From Saposhnikovia divaricata (lineage: Eukaryota; Streptophyta; Magnoliopsida; Apiales; Apiaceae): a stretch of DNA of 64,000 nt. Shown one piece after another: positions 35,462 through 46,850 of the stretch (the stretch's first letter is position 1; every line of letters begins with the position of its first letter). The notes below the pieces were generated by a model, which did not search any database, was not told where the DNA came from, and worked only from the letters and a program-made list of their open reading frames with translations. Both the position numbers and the translations under genes were made by a program. The DNA is taken from assembly GCA_036435485.1 (NCBI GenBank), contig CM071596.1, positions 19,184,001-19,248,000 on the forward strand, in the 5' to 3' direction.

Positions 35462-37240
35462 AAGGTCAGCTTAAGTGGACCTAACGGTATAAGTATTTCA
35501 TTTCGCGGACGGAAACCGACTAAGGATTTCCTGTCAATAATTCAAGCCAAAAGATTACTTCGGCAAGGATGTCAAGCCTATCTAGCTTATGTGATAGATA
35601 CCGAGAAACAGACCCCTATGATCGAGGAGGTCCCTGTAGTTACCCAGTTTAGAGACGTTTTTCCCGACGAGTTACCTGGAATTCCACCAGATCGAGAGAT
35701 AGAGTTTACGATTGATCTGGAACCAGGAACCGCACCAATCTCAAAGGCGCCGTACAGAATGGTACCAATAGAAATGAAGGAATTGGCAACACAGCTGCAA
35801 GAGTTACTTGACAAAGGTGTAATTAGACCAAGTGTATCCCCGTGGGGAGCTCCAGTATTGTTCGTGAAGAAGAAGGACAGAACTATGCGATTATGTATTG
35901 ATTACCGTGAACTGAACAAGATGACTATCAAGAATGGGTACCCTCTACCTCAAATCGACGATTTGTTTGACCAACTTGAGGGAGCTATATATTTTTCGAA
36001 GATCGATTTGAGATCCGGCTATCATCAACTAAAGATCAAGCCTGAGGATATTCCTAAGACTGCCTTTAGGACCCGATATGGACATTACGAGTTCCTAGTC
36101 ATGTCTTTTGGATTGACGAATGCGCCAGCTGCTTTTATGGATTTAATGAATCGTGTGTTCAAGAGGTACTTGGATAAGTTCGTAATTGTATTTATTGATG
36201 ACATCTTGATATACTCGAAGTCTCTTGAGGAACATGCTGAACACCTCCGTTTGGTTTTGGAAGCATTGAGAAAGGAAAAGTTATATGCAAAGTTTTCAAG
36301 GTGCGAATTTTGGTTGAAAGAAGTTCAATTTTTGGAACACATTGTGAGCGGCGAAGGGATGTCTGTAGACCCCGCAAAGATAAAAGCCGTAGCAAATTGG
36401 GAGATACCCAAGACTCCAACAGAGGTTAGAAGTTTTCTTGGATTGGCCGGATACTATCGTAGATTTGTGAAGAATTTCTCAAAGATAGCTACGCCATTGA
36501 CTCGACTTACCAGAAAGAGTGAAAAGTTTGAATGGACCCCCAAATGCGAAGACAGCTTTCAGGAGTTGAAGAAGAGATTGACTACTGCCCCAGTGTTGAC
36601 CTTACCTGATGAGAAAGGCGATTTCGTGATTTTCAGCGATGCCTCTCACAAAGGTTTAGGTTGTGTTCTGATGCAACACGGTAAAGTAATAGCTTACGCC
36701 TCTCGACAATTGAAGGAATATGAGTCCCATTACCCTACTCACGATTTAGAACTTGCTGCTATTGTTTTTGCCCTCAAGATTTGGAGACATTACCTTTACG
36801 GAGAGAAATGTGAGATTTACACGGATCACAAGAGCTTAAAGTATATATTCACGCAGAAGGAATTAAACATGAGACAGAGAAGATGGTTAGAACTAATCAA
36901 AGACTATGATTGTTCGATAAATTACCACCCAGGGAAGGCCAATGTCGTAGCTGATGCTTTAAGTAGAAAGGAAAGACTAAACCTGTTGACAACCTCAGAA
37001 GAATTGGTCAGAGAATTTGAGAAAATGGAATTGGAAGTCAAGATCCCAGTCCAAAACAATGAAAGAGTATACAGTATTCAGTTTCAACCAGAGTTGCTCG
37101 AAAAGATTCGCCGTTGTCAGGAACAAGTAATGGAGGAAAGAAGATCAGAGTTGACTGGAGAAGAAGTTCTAGTTCAAAAGATGATAAGGGAATTAAGCGA
37201 TTTGCATCAAGAATATGGATTCCTAATGTTACGGAGTTAA
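35462..37240 (+). pseudogene. RT-RH: Tekay reverse transcriptase and RNase H
   Basis: Open in the gag frame from just after the TAG to 37240. RT motifs include VSPWGAPVLFVKKKD, LCIDYRELN, FSKIDLRSGYHQL and the catalytic FIDDILIYS (near 36190-36215). RNase H starts near 36620 with FSDASHKGLGCVL, followed by the LELAAIVFALKIWRHYL and YTDHKSLKY blocks. Catalytic residues look intact. The frame is lost near 37200-37240, where the expected linker and zinc-binding integrase N-terminus continue in a different frame. Confidence 0.92.
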
Positions 37241-37880
37241 AGGATGAAATTAGGAGTGAAGCGCATAACTCGAGATATTACATTCATCCAGGAAGCACGA
37301 AAATGTATCAAGACATCAAGCAAAACTATTGGTGGCCTAACATGAAGAGGGAGATTTCAGAATGGGTAAGTGTTTGACCTGTCAGAAAGTGAAAGCCGAA
37401 CATCAACGACCAAGTGGACTTTTACAACCCTTAGAGATACCTGAGTGGAAATGGGAACATATTACCATGGATTTTGTCGTAGGATTGCCCCGAACTAGAG
37501 CAAGTCATGATGCGATTTGGGTTATCGTCGATCGACTCACTAAATCTGCGCATTTCCTACCAATTAGTGATAAGTACTCTGTTGAGAGATTGGTAAACAT
37601 GTATCTAAAGGAAATTGTAGTTCGTCACGGAGTGTCTATTTCGATTGTTTCTGATAGAGATGCCCGTTTTACTTCACGATTTTGGAAGAGTTTTCAGGAA
37701 TGTCTTGGAACGAAGTTAAATCTGAACACTGCATATCATCTACAGACCGACGAACAAAGTGAAAGGACAATATAAAAAATAAAAATCTCGGAAAAGCACG
37801 GAGAGCAGCCTCATTTCTTTCCTCTTCGTAATATAAAGAGTCTGTGCACTTGATTTCAAGAAAGTTGGGATGATCATTTG
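37205..37880 (+). pseudogene. INT: Tekay integrase, split over frames
   Basis: The zinc-binding part (HNSRYYIHPGSTKMYQ, then YWWPNMKREISEW) reads in one frame to a stop at 37377. The CLTCQ pair and catalytic core (MDFVVGLPR, VSDRDARF, QSERTI) read in another frame from about 37362 to a stop at 37775. A non-homologous A-rich stretch follows, bounded by AATATA at about 37770 and 37835, before recognisable integrase coding resumes near 37850. At least two frame changes and one block replacement are present, so no functional integrase is encoded. Confidence 0.85.
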
Positions 37881-38373
37881 CCATAGCGAGTTTTCTTACA
37901 ATAATAGTTATCACTCCAGCATAGGTATGGCATCATATGAGGCATTCGAAGTGGAAGGTAAAGCGATACTGAAAATTTCACCTTGGAAGGGAAATATGAG
38001 ATTTAGAAAGAAAAGCAAGTTGAGTCCCAGATATATAGGACCTTTTGAGATTCTCAAGAAGATAGGACCCCTAGCTTAACAGTTGGCCCTACCTCCAGAC
38101 CTTCAGCATATCCACGATGTGTTTCATGTTTCTGCGTTAGGAGAGTACCATTCTGATTTCAGGCACGTTATAACTTACGAACCAGTGGAAATTCGTCCAG
38201 ATTTGACATACGAAGAAAAGCCAATGGAGATCCTAGATTACAAAGTGCAAGAGTTAAGAACTAAGAAGGTGAATTTAGTGAAAGTACTTTGGAGAAACCA
38301 CCGAGTTGAGGAAGCCACGTGGGAATTAGAAAGCGAAATGCGGATTAAATATCCTGAATTGTTTAGTGCATAG
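37870..38373 (+). pseudogene. Tekay integrase C-terminus and chromodomain-like region
   Basis: EFSYNNSYHSSIGMA is followed almost at once by LKISPWKG, with the intervening integrase segment missing, which implies an internal deletion near 37945. RYIGPFEIL leads to a TAA at 38077-38079. The frame then resumes with LPPDLQHIHDVFHVS and a chromodomain-like VKVLWRNHRVEEATWELE, ending at 38373. The C-terminal chromodomain is the feature that marks chromoviruses. Confidence 0.85.
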
Positions 38374-38398
38374 TTTTGATTCCGAGGACGGAATCCTA

Positions 38399-38413
38399 TA
38401 AGGGGGGGGAGAC
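38399..38413 (+). other. Polypurine tract of the Tekay element
   Basis: A purine run (AAGGGGGGGGAGA) lies immediately before the TGTAATAACC start of the 3' LTR, the expected place for plus-strand priming. Confidence 0.85.
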
Positions 38414-39636
38414 TGTAATAACCACGAATTTTCGAAATAGATTTTAATTTTTTAGCCGAATTTTTGAGTCTCGTTTCAATTAGTTAGCGGGAGAAAAACG
38501 AAATCTTTTACTAAATATTTACATTAAATATTTCCATCATTATATTTGTCCCCCATCTTTATTTCTTTTATTTATTAATTACCATTTAAATAATAATGAT
38601 TAGGCTTTATTGTCCACTAAACATTTGACAATGATTTTTTTTTGTTCCCATGATTTAATCCTTTTATATTTTATTAGACAGCATTACGGATATTGAGGAG
38701 CACACCATTGCTTTACTGAATTATTCTTCCACAATTATGCAAACTTTTTAATATTTTATTAATCAGAAAATGACTCATCATATTATAAAACAACACAGTT
38801 GACACAGATAGGTTATTTACTTTGTTTCTTAACACTACAAAAAGAAAAGGCCGGGCCATTCATTTGGTTATACACAACAAAAGCTATGTCTATTTATGTA
38901 TGTTTACAAACCCACTATACCCTCTCTCTTTTATTACTAAACTCAGCTAAAGTTCATTTGTTACAAAACCGAACTCAACACAGATACATCTCCTGTTTTT
39001 TTTCTTATTACACAAAATCTCTAACCATCATATACATACTCACGAAAAACAAGTCCACCCAGGTAGTTATTTCCTTTAATTTTTGTTCCTTTCTATTCGT
39101 TGTTCTTGTTTTGTAGAATCGGTCTAGTTGATTAGTGCTTGTTTTGGTTGTTGCTTGGTTCGTTTGGGGTGAGGAAAACGAGAGGAGAGAAGCGGAGATA
39201 TAAGGAGATGAGACAGTGATTTTTGTTGTGTGTATTGTTGAATTGGTAAAATCAAGTGGGATTGGTGTTGTGAGTGTGGCTGTTGGTTTTTGAGTTGTTC
39301 GAACAAGAGAGGACGAGGGGTGGGGATTTCGACCATAGTCGAGAAAGAGAGAAGAGAGAGTTTAGGGAGAGTTTGGGTCGGGTAAAGAGAGTTTAGAGAG
39401 AGTTGTGGTTGAGAGATGCCGAGAGAGATGGGTGGAAGTCGATGGTGGTTGTGTCGGAATCGATGGAGGCAAAAGGGGGAGGATTGGAGTGTGAGATTGT
39501 TGCAATTTGTTTTGCTGTGGTTGTTATGCGAAGCAGGGCGACGAGAGAGATTTGTTGGTGTTGGTGGTTTTGACGGGGAGAGAAAGTGGAGAAATAAGGA
39601 GAGAGATACGGGAGAGGTTGAGGGAGAGAGATAGAG

Positions 39637-39681
<45 letters not shown>

Positions 39682-42213
39682 TGTGGGAGAGAGACGGAGG
39701 GGGTGTGGGGCCCACGGTGGTGGTGTCGGTGGGGCCCACACCGTGGTTGCCGTAGAATAAAATATTAAAATATTACGGTACTAATAAAACAATACCGTTT
39801 AGTAATTTGGCGTTAGTTCGTTAAAAAAATCAAGATTTTATGATTTGAACCGTTATTTAAATTATTGGGTAAATAATAATTTAATTGCGTTGTTAACTAA
39901 ATAGAATTATTTAGAGTTTTTAAAAATGTAATTTAGAATTTATTATTTATTAATTAAATAAGTGTTGTTATGTGATTTTGAAAATAAATTAGATATTTAT
40001 TAATTTGCAATAAAAAGGGTTTAATAAAATGGATTAATTATTTGTTTGTTAAAAAGAGTTATTTTGTGATTTTTGGACGAAAATTAGAGATTTAATAATT
40101 TGTTGATAAAAAGAAGAATATTTGTGAAATAAATAGAATAAAATATGTTTTATTTTGGAAAAGCTGTTTTTATTATTTTCCGGTTTATTTTAATTGACCG
40201 GATCGAGTCAGATTTAATTTAGAGATTTAAAATTTGTTTTATATTATTAATGAGTTTAGTAAATTAGAATTTGTGAGATTTCTTAAAAATTAGAATTCTT
40301 TGATAATTAGTTTAAAAATGAGAATAATAAATATGGATTTAAATTGAATAAAAAGGGATGTTTGAATTTTTCATTTTGAGTAAGAATTTAGATTTCCAGA
40401 TATTAAAATAGGATTTATTTTCGAGATTTGATTCCTGAGATCGAAGAGAGATTTATTTAACCGGGGATTAGTTTCTGTTAATTCCTCGAGAGATATTTTA
40501 TTATTATATTATTATTATTTAGATTATCGGATCGGGAGTATTTTATTCTGAAGAATCGCTCACGTATTTCTGGTTGCCATTTTTAGAGAATAATTCTCGA
40601 GACGTAGATCGACGCCAAGTTCACGGGTAGAGTATATATTTTAGCTTCATTCATTCGTACTTCGAGATCGAGGCAAGTTCATTCCTACCCTAACTCTTAG
40701 AGATATGAATTTCTGTTCGTATTATTTCATTCCTTATTTAATTTCGAGCTGTCAATTATGAAATTTAATTATCCTTTTGAGCATTATTTTCTTGTTGCGA
40801 TATTTTGTTACTGTTAAAATTAGTGAATTATATCCCTTATAAACGTGGAATTAATTTCGTTGCTATTAGGTCGATCTCATTAATTCGAGACGACTATTAT
40901 TATGATTCAGTGAAACTATTCTCATTTATTCGAGATAGTTAAATTTATTCATTTCAGTCGAATTTATTGTACAAATTCGACAATAATTATTGATTATCTT
41001 TTAGTTGGTTCGTCTCTCGAATCAATAAATAAGAGTTATAAAAATTAGGATCGTTAGAGTTTTACTCGTTGATCAAGTGAAAAATATTCTATTTAACGTT
41101 CATCAATTATGGGTATTATAAATATTCGAGGAGTACTATTTGTACAGTACGACTCCAAATTACTTCATTTTAAGACTATCCTCAATATTTCGAGATGGTT
41201 GACTTTATTGTCGAGGGTTGGCATCTTGTTCGTGTCAACCAATAAAATATTTTTATTGAGAATTTACCTCAGTCCATTGATCGGACTGGTGGAACAATTG
41301 AGTCGGTCTGGCAGTCCGCCAGATTTGTAAATGTTTTCATGGAAGAATTATTTCGAGTTATCTGTTCATCAAATATTCGGGAATTCTGTATTCTACTGGT
41401 CAAATTTTGGGAAAGAGGCCCATTTTAGAGAAAGAGAGACTTGTGTACCGTTATGCGGACACGAGATATATTGGCACTATGATGCCAGGGTTTAATTAAT
41501 AACCCTTATGATGCTAGCATTCATATTTTTATATTATATTGTTGATAGCGTATTGTAGCCGTGATCGGGCGAAGTGCGATATCATTGGAGGACGGTATTC
41601 CCGGTCGGATAGTTGATCGCCCCACCGAGATACCGAGAGGTGGAAGACTAGTTTATTCTTAAATCATGAGTCAACAGAGTTATATCAATTGAGTCTTTCG
41701 AGAATTCTAATTTCGAGATGAGTAATGAGTTTTTTTTTCGAGTATTCTGCTTTCAAGATGAGTACTGAGTCAAAATCCAGATTTGTGATATTCTATTAAT
41801 TTTGGGAAATCTTATTATATTTATATACCGAGTAAGAAGAGAACTTGCTGAGCACTCTAGTTGCTCATTCTTGCTTTACAACATTTTTATTCAACTATCA
41901 AGAGGGAAAGAGGCGAGACGTCCAACCAGGGATCCAAGGGAAAGGAGAAAGCTCCAGACTATGCTGACGAGAACTAGAATGTCTAGCTGGAATCCTTATC
42001 TACCTACTTTTGTAACATATGTAAAATATTATCCCGAGATGTATTATGTCGTATGATAACAATGTGTGAGACTGATCTTGGATTTGCGGAGTGGGACACT
42101 TATGCTCCGTTGTAATATATATTTTGCTTTATTACTGTGTAACTTATGCTACAGGATATTGAGACAATGTGACGACCCGGATCTTCGGTCAGGGTGGATC
42201 TGGGGGCGTCACA
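38414..42213 (+). repeat. Tekay 3' LTR
   Basis: A 3800-bp copy of the 5' LTR. The length difference is an AG tract 6 bp longer (39640-39679) and one extra T near 41735. It ends GTCACA directly before the CATGG target duplication. Confidence 0.96.
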
Positions 42214-42436
42214 CATGGTTGCAAGAAACTCGAGATGGGTTCATGCCATGAAATGGTCTGGTCAGAAGAACTTTGCAGGAGCTCCAACTGTTCCCTTTTC
42301 AGTTGCTAGTGTAGCTGAAGACAACATATTTCAAGTGTGGCAGATGGTAGATAATATATACCTTGGTGAGGAAAGTGCACCCGAAGATGATGCAACTAAA
42401 AGATGGATTAAAGACTTCACATACATGGAAGCTTAG
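42214..42436 (+). pseudogene. Serine carboxypeptidase-like exon fragment fused to unknown coding sequence
   Basis: The frame reads NSRWVHAMKWSGQKNF followed by AGAPTVPFSV, a block characteristic of plant S10 serine carboxypeptidase-like proteins of the SCPL47-49 kind. The catalytic-histidine region that should follow is absent. Instead the frame continues for about 40 unrelated residues (VWQMVDNIYLGEESAPEDD) to a stop at 42436. AG just before AACTCGAGATGG could be a splice acceptor. No other SCPL exon is seen in the window. I read it as a captured gene fragment within a transposon; a decayed gene with a chimeric last exon is the alternative. Confidence 0.6.
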
Positions 42437-43070
42437 TTTTATTTTTTTGTGTTTCTTATATCGGTAGAATTGTAAAGTTAGTATAAATTCGTCAAATAAA
42501 TGTGCTTGTCCATTCGTCAGATAAATGTTGTTGGTGAATTAAATTAGGACGTGAATTGTTATTGGTTTGTTTAAATGGAAAATTCAATATTCTCGCAATA
42601 CATTTTTATTTTGTTACACTTTTGGTGTTACAATAGGTACAAAGTGTGTTGCAATAGGCTACTATTTTTATCACTATATGTGTTGCAGTAGGTAATATTA
42701 GGTGTTACAATAGGCTTTGAATATTGAGCAGGTGGGTCCCACAGTAGGCCTAAAAAGTGGGGCCCAGATGTGGGCCCCACCCAGATGTGGGCCCCATATG
42801 TGGCCCCTGTGCAAAATTATATCATCTTTGGTAACACACAAACTATGTTGCTGTAGAGTGTTTAAGATGTTGCTATAGAGGTCTTTAGTAACCGCATTTG
42901 CCATGTTACCATAGGTTGTTTTTGATGTTACCTTTGATACCTATAGTTACTGCTGAGAACCTAACACGGCTGAAGTGTTACCATAGCCCGATTTTGGCCT
43001 ATGGCAACTTCAAACAGGGGTCTATGGTAACACAGTTTGGGTGTTGCAATAAGCAATCTATGGTGTAGTG
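42437..43070 (+). mobile_element. 3' end of a CACTA-like (En/Spm) transposon
   Basis: The right end is ...CTATGGTGTAGTG, which is CACTACACCATAG on the other strand, a CACTA-type terminus. The 450 bp before it hold many copies, in both orientations, of a subterminal motif around TGTTRCMATAGG / CTATGGTAACAC (for example near 42630, 42655, 42700, 42905, 42975 and 43020). The left end was not found; it may lie left of the Tekay insertion or be lost. Confidence 0.7.
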
Positions 43071-44433
43071 GTCTTATTCATGATTTTAATTAAAAAGTTT
43101 CGTAAATCTTTTAATACGTTACTCAGGTCTTGCGCTTTTATTTCTTAAAATTATCTTTAAACTCTTTCATCTATGTTCTTCTAATAAGCATTCTTTGCCT
43201 TTGTTTTTCATCCTATATCCATTTGACTTTAAAAACATCAAATAATTTAGTTCTCAGTAATTGATTGAGTGGATTTATATTATGTAACAGGCTATCAAGC
43301 TTTTGACCTCCGAACTTGAGAATTGATCAATTATGGTTTAATAAAAAAAATTTGTACTTCCTTGATCACAAGTTACAGTTGCCCATATGCTTCTTATCCA
43401 TGCTTTTCCGATGAATTCATCATTTCAAGTACAATTTGATCCAGAGCTATATCTTTACTAATTGGAGTGAACATGTAGACCAATGAATTGAACGAGTTTG
43501 TTGTTTTTCTTAGTGAAATTTGTATATGCATGCTTTGTTGAGAAAATCTTTTTTAAATTATTAAAAATCTATGCGAATCACGAGCCTCTAGCTTACTTAT
43601 TTTCTGAAAATCAATTATAATTTTTTAATTAATATTTTAATCAATTAACGTAAACATGATAAGGGATAAACATTACACATTTCAATAAGTGAGGAATCTG
43701 CAAAATGTATAAATGTACAATATCCAACAAAAAAGTAAAGTGAAATCAAGCAAGTCGCTAATGGTTATGATCACTGGCACAATATGTCGATTCCAAAGAA
43801 CACTATGTTACGGTGCGTAAATCATGTTTTTAGGACTTTTGGTTATTTGGATTGTGTTATTTACCAAACATTCTCATTTTTTTGGAATATTAATAGTATA
43901 TTGACGTAAATCTTAAATGAAAGTACACACACAAAATAGAATAAAATCATTTCAATTAAAAGAACAATGCGATTTACATCATCAAATTTGAAAAATAAAA
44001 ATATTAAGAATATAAGAAACTATGCTATTATCATTTTATTTTTTTACTTAATTCTAGCGAATAGCCGTGTTTTTTATATGCAAATGCATATCAGATAACT
44101 TTATGGGACAAATGTTGTAACTTGCAAGTCTCGTGTACTATGGTCCACGTACTTATAATACAAAATAATGATTAATTGGCATTATGGTGATCGAATCCAC
44201 ATTATGTAAAAAGTAAAACGTATGATATTTACTAAAAAAAGTGAATTTAAGCATGTATCTAATTCCCATCATCTTTGCCGATGATACACAATAAAATCTC
44301 GGTAAATTAATACTCGATAAAGTAATAACCTTCCTAGAGTTATAAGTTTTTTCGGTCCCAATTTAGATCAGTACAAAAATTGATCAATTTTGATAAAATA
44401 ACAAGATAATTGTTTTTTAAAAAAACCTTTATA

Positions 44434-44436
<3 letters not shown>
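43071..44436. other. AT-rich spacer
   Basis: About 1.4 kb of AT-rich DNA with no open frame of note, no RNA gene and no clear transposon terminus. Confidence 0.5.
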
Positions 44437-44468
<32 letters not shown>

Positions 44469-44502
44469 TCCCAGTAACATTATAAATTAATAATTACTTA
44501 TA

Positions 44503-44560
<58 letters not shown>
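44437..44560. repeat. Two (TA)n microsatellites
   Basis: TA runs at 44437-44466 and 44506-44560 are separated by 39 bp. The second directly abuts the left end of a (TA)n-bounded element. Confidence 0.95.
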
Positions 44561-44562
<2 letters not shown>

Positions 44563-45370
44563 CCTTGGTTCATTTAGGAACTAAAAAAATTGAGTAACTT
44601 GGTAACTAAATATAAGCCCTTAGATGATAAAGAATTGGATGGTTGGATGGAATCTGAATATAAGCCCTTATATATATAGGCCTTGAGTAACTTGGTAACT
44701 AAATATAAGCCCTTATATATATAGGCCTTGGTTCATCTAGTTTATTTATTATGTAGTTTATTTTCTTGTCAATTTTTATAATTTCTTTATGTTCTGTATT
44801 TAGATATAATATAATTTATAATTTATAAATACAGAACTTGTTATTTGTATTCTATAAACTCAACTTTAAATATAAAATAAAAAAATTATAAGCAGAGAAT
44901 ACAATGAAATACAACTAAAAAGTCTCTTATTTTTCTAAAAAATGATTTGTGAATCATGTGTTCTATATTTTTTAAAAGCTTTTCACTGTGTTCTGTAAAT
45001 TTGTGCGTTATTTTTTTAAACTTTTTGATGTGCATATATACTTATTTTATTGTATGTTCAGTAATTATTTTGTGGGTTATATTTATTTTTAAATTGTATG
45101 TTCTGTATAATTATTTACGTATATTCTGTATTGTCATGGGTACTGTATATTTTTTTTTTTGAAGATAGGTGTGTACTGTACTTGAAGTAGGATGATTGAT
45201 TATCTGTTTTGTGTGTGTTTTTTGTCCTACATTCCAGTAAGAGTAACTGCCCGTGATATCTATAATCATCATTTTTTTAATCAATCATGTCCATTCATTT
45301 CTAATGATAATCTATGGTGTCTAATGGAGTTACTAAGTTACCCAAATATGTGGTTCCCCATAGAGAAGAC

Positions 45371-45373
<3 letters not shown>
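44561..45373. mobile_element. (TA)n-bounded non-coding element A
   Basis: The left end, directly after (TA)n, reads GGCCTTGGTTCATTTAGGAA and has GAGTAACTTGGTAACTAA about 30 bases in. The right end, read inward on the other strand, has GGGTAACTTAGTAACT about 30 bases from the next (TA)n. The shared subterminal block in inverted orientation suggests TIRs. The left terminus is partly duplicated at 44690-44745. I see no gene. Superfamily unknown; rice Micron-type microsatellite-targeting elements are an analogy. Confidence 0.5.

Positions 45374-45416
<43 letters not shown>
45374..45416. repeat. (AT)n microsatellite at the centre of an inverted repeat
   Basis: A 43-bp AT run. CCCATAGAGAAGA on its left and TTCTCTATGGG on its right are inverted copies. 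Confidence 0.95.
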
Positions 45417-45418
<2 letters not shown>

Positions 45419-46615
45419 CCTTCTCTATGGGTAACTACTATTTTTGAGTAACTTAGGAACTAAGATCTCAACCATTGATTCAAAATAAAATTAGAAGATA
45501 AGATTAACTAACATTACATAACTAACTGCACACACGTACGACAACAACAGTTAACAAAGACACACATTAACAAAATACATACAAAAATAAAATAGATAAC
45601 AAATGAGCACAATTACAAAATACATAAATCAAGTACAGTACAAACAAAATATTTACAGAACACCTGAAAATTCTACATAAAATATGCATACACAAATTAT
45701 ATTAAATTATAAAGCATACATACAAAAGAACATATTAAATTACAGAATATAGGATAAAAATTACATAACATATAAAATTATATTTAAAATAAAAGAAAAA
45801 AATTTATGTTACATATTTATAAATAAAATATATTTTCTATTTAATGTTCTTATTTTTATTTGTACTTGTTTGAGTTTAATATGTTCTGTATTGTTTTTGG
45901 TTCTGTATTTTATTTTTGTTCTATAATTTTACAATGGTTATGTAAAATTTGTATACATAACATGTATAATGTACAATTGATTCAAAATAATAGTTATTGA
46001 ATAGAAAAACATCAAAGTTATAAAATGAAATAAACAATAATTTTTTTTTGTATTTAATGTTCTTATTTTTATTTGTATTTGTTTGATTTTTATATGTTCT
46101 ATATTTTGTTTTTGGTTCTGTATTTTGTTTTTGTTCTATACTTTTACATTGGTTCTGTAAAATTTGTATATAGAACATGTGTAATGTACAATTGATTCAC
46201 TATTTTTATTTAAAAATTTTAATTTTTGTGTTATTCTTATTTACTGTAAAAAAAAATTTTAAATAAAAAATACTTATGTTTTAAAAATGGTTTTATTGAT
46301 TCTTACGTTCTGTAAATATGTTATATTAAATTTTGTATATTCCTTGATCTCTAATACTATAATATTTTGTAATATAATCAAAATTTGAAATGAATAGAAA
46401 TATGTGTAAGTTAAAAAATTATGATGTATAATAGAAATATAAATAAAAAAACAGTTGGCACTTGATGCACGACGACATAGTTTTTGGTTTTTAGTCTAAC
46501 TGATAAGACACGTAACTTTAGGGTTTTAATCTAACCCTTCATAACAATCTAATCCAACGAGTAATATTTAGTTCCTCAGTTACTAATTTAAATAAGTTCT
46601 TAATTGAGCCGGACC
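45417..46615. mobile_element. (TA)n-bounded non-coding element B
   Basis: Starts ATCCTTCTCTATGGG with GAGTAACTTAGGAACTAA 30 bases in, and ends GAGCCGGACC before the next (TA)n. The inward-reading right end has GTAACTGAGGAACTAAAT at a similar depth. It contains a direct repeat and many GTTCTGTA words. No gene is seen. Confidence 0.5.
45829..46205. repeat. Direct repeat, units of about 160 bp at 45829 and 46051
   Basis: Both units run through TTTAATGTTCTTATTTTTAT, TGGTTCTGTATTTT, GTAAAATTTGTATA and AATGTACAATTGATTCA with scattered substitutions. The words GTTCTGTA/GTTCTATA recur through the surrounding 1.5 kb. Confidence 0.75.
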
Positions 46616-46850
46616 ATATATATATATATATATATATAAAGTTCTATGGAGTACTCGTTTAATTGGAGTACTTGGAGTACATATACATTTTGCATTTAAA
46701 ATTTTGTAAACTTTATTATTTTGCAAAGTTTATTACATGAATATCACTATTCCATTGAAAATCGTGATAATTTTGTATGTTTTGCTAACAAAATATTGCA
46801 AAACGAATTGTTCTGCGAAACACATTTCAGTTCCAAAACATATATGTTCT
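46616..46850. other. (AT)n tract and short spacer next to the copia LTR
   Basis: An AT run (46616-46638) is followed by TGGAGTACTCG and TTGGAGTACTTGGAGTACAT, a short GAGTAC repeat, then AT-rich spacer. No gene is seen. Confidence 0.6.

Larger units (their letters stand above)
28433..42213 (+). mobile_element. Complete Ty3/gypsy Tekay-type chromovirus retrotransposon, coding region defective
   Basis: A 13.8-kb element with 3793- and 3800-bp LTRs, a PBS, gag, protease, RT, RNase H, integrase and a chromodomain-like C-terminus. It is flanked by CATGG at 28428-28432 and 42214-42218. The long LTRs, the gag with CCHC knuckles, and the LPPDLQHIHDVFHVS and VKVLWRNH signatures fit the Tekay (Del) clade. 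By eye the LTRs differ at about 13 bases plus a 6-bp GA-tract and a 1-bp T-run change, so the insertion is recent. The internal domain carries stops, frame changes and a deletion, described below. This copy cannot be autonomous as read. Confidence 0.95.
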
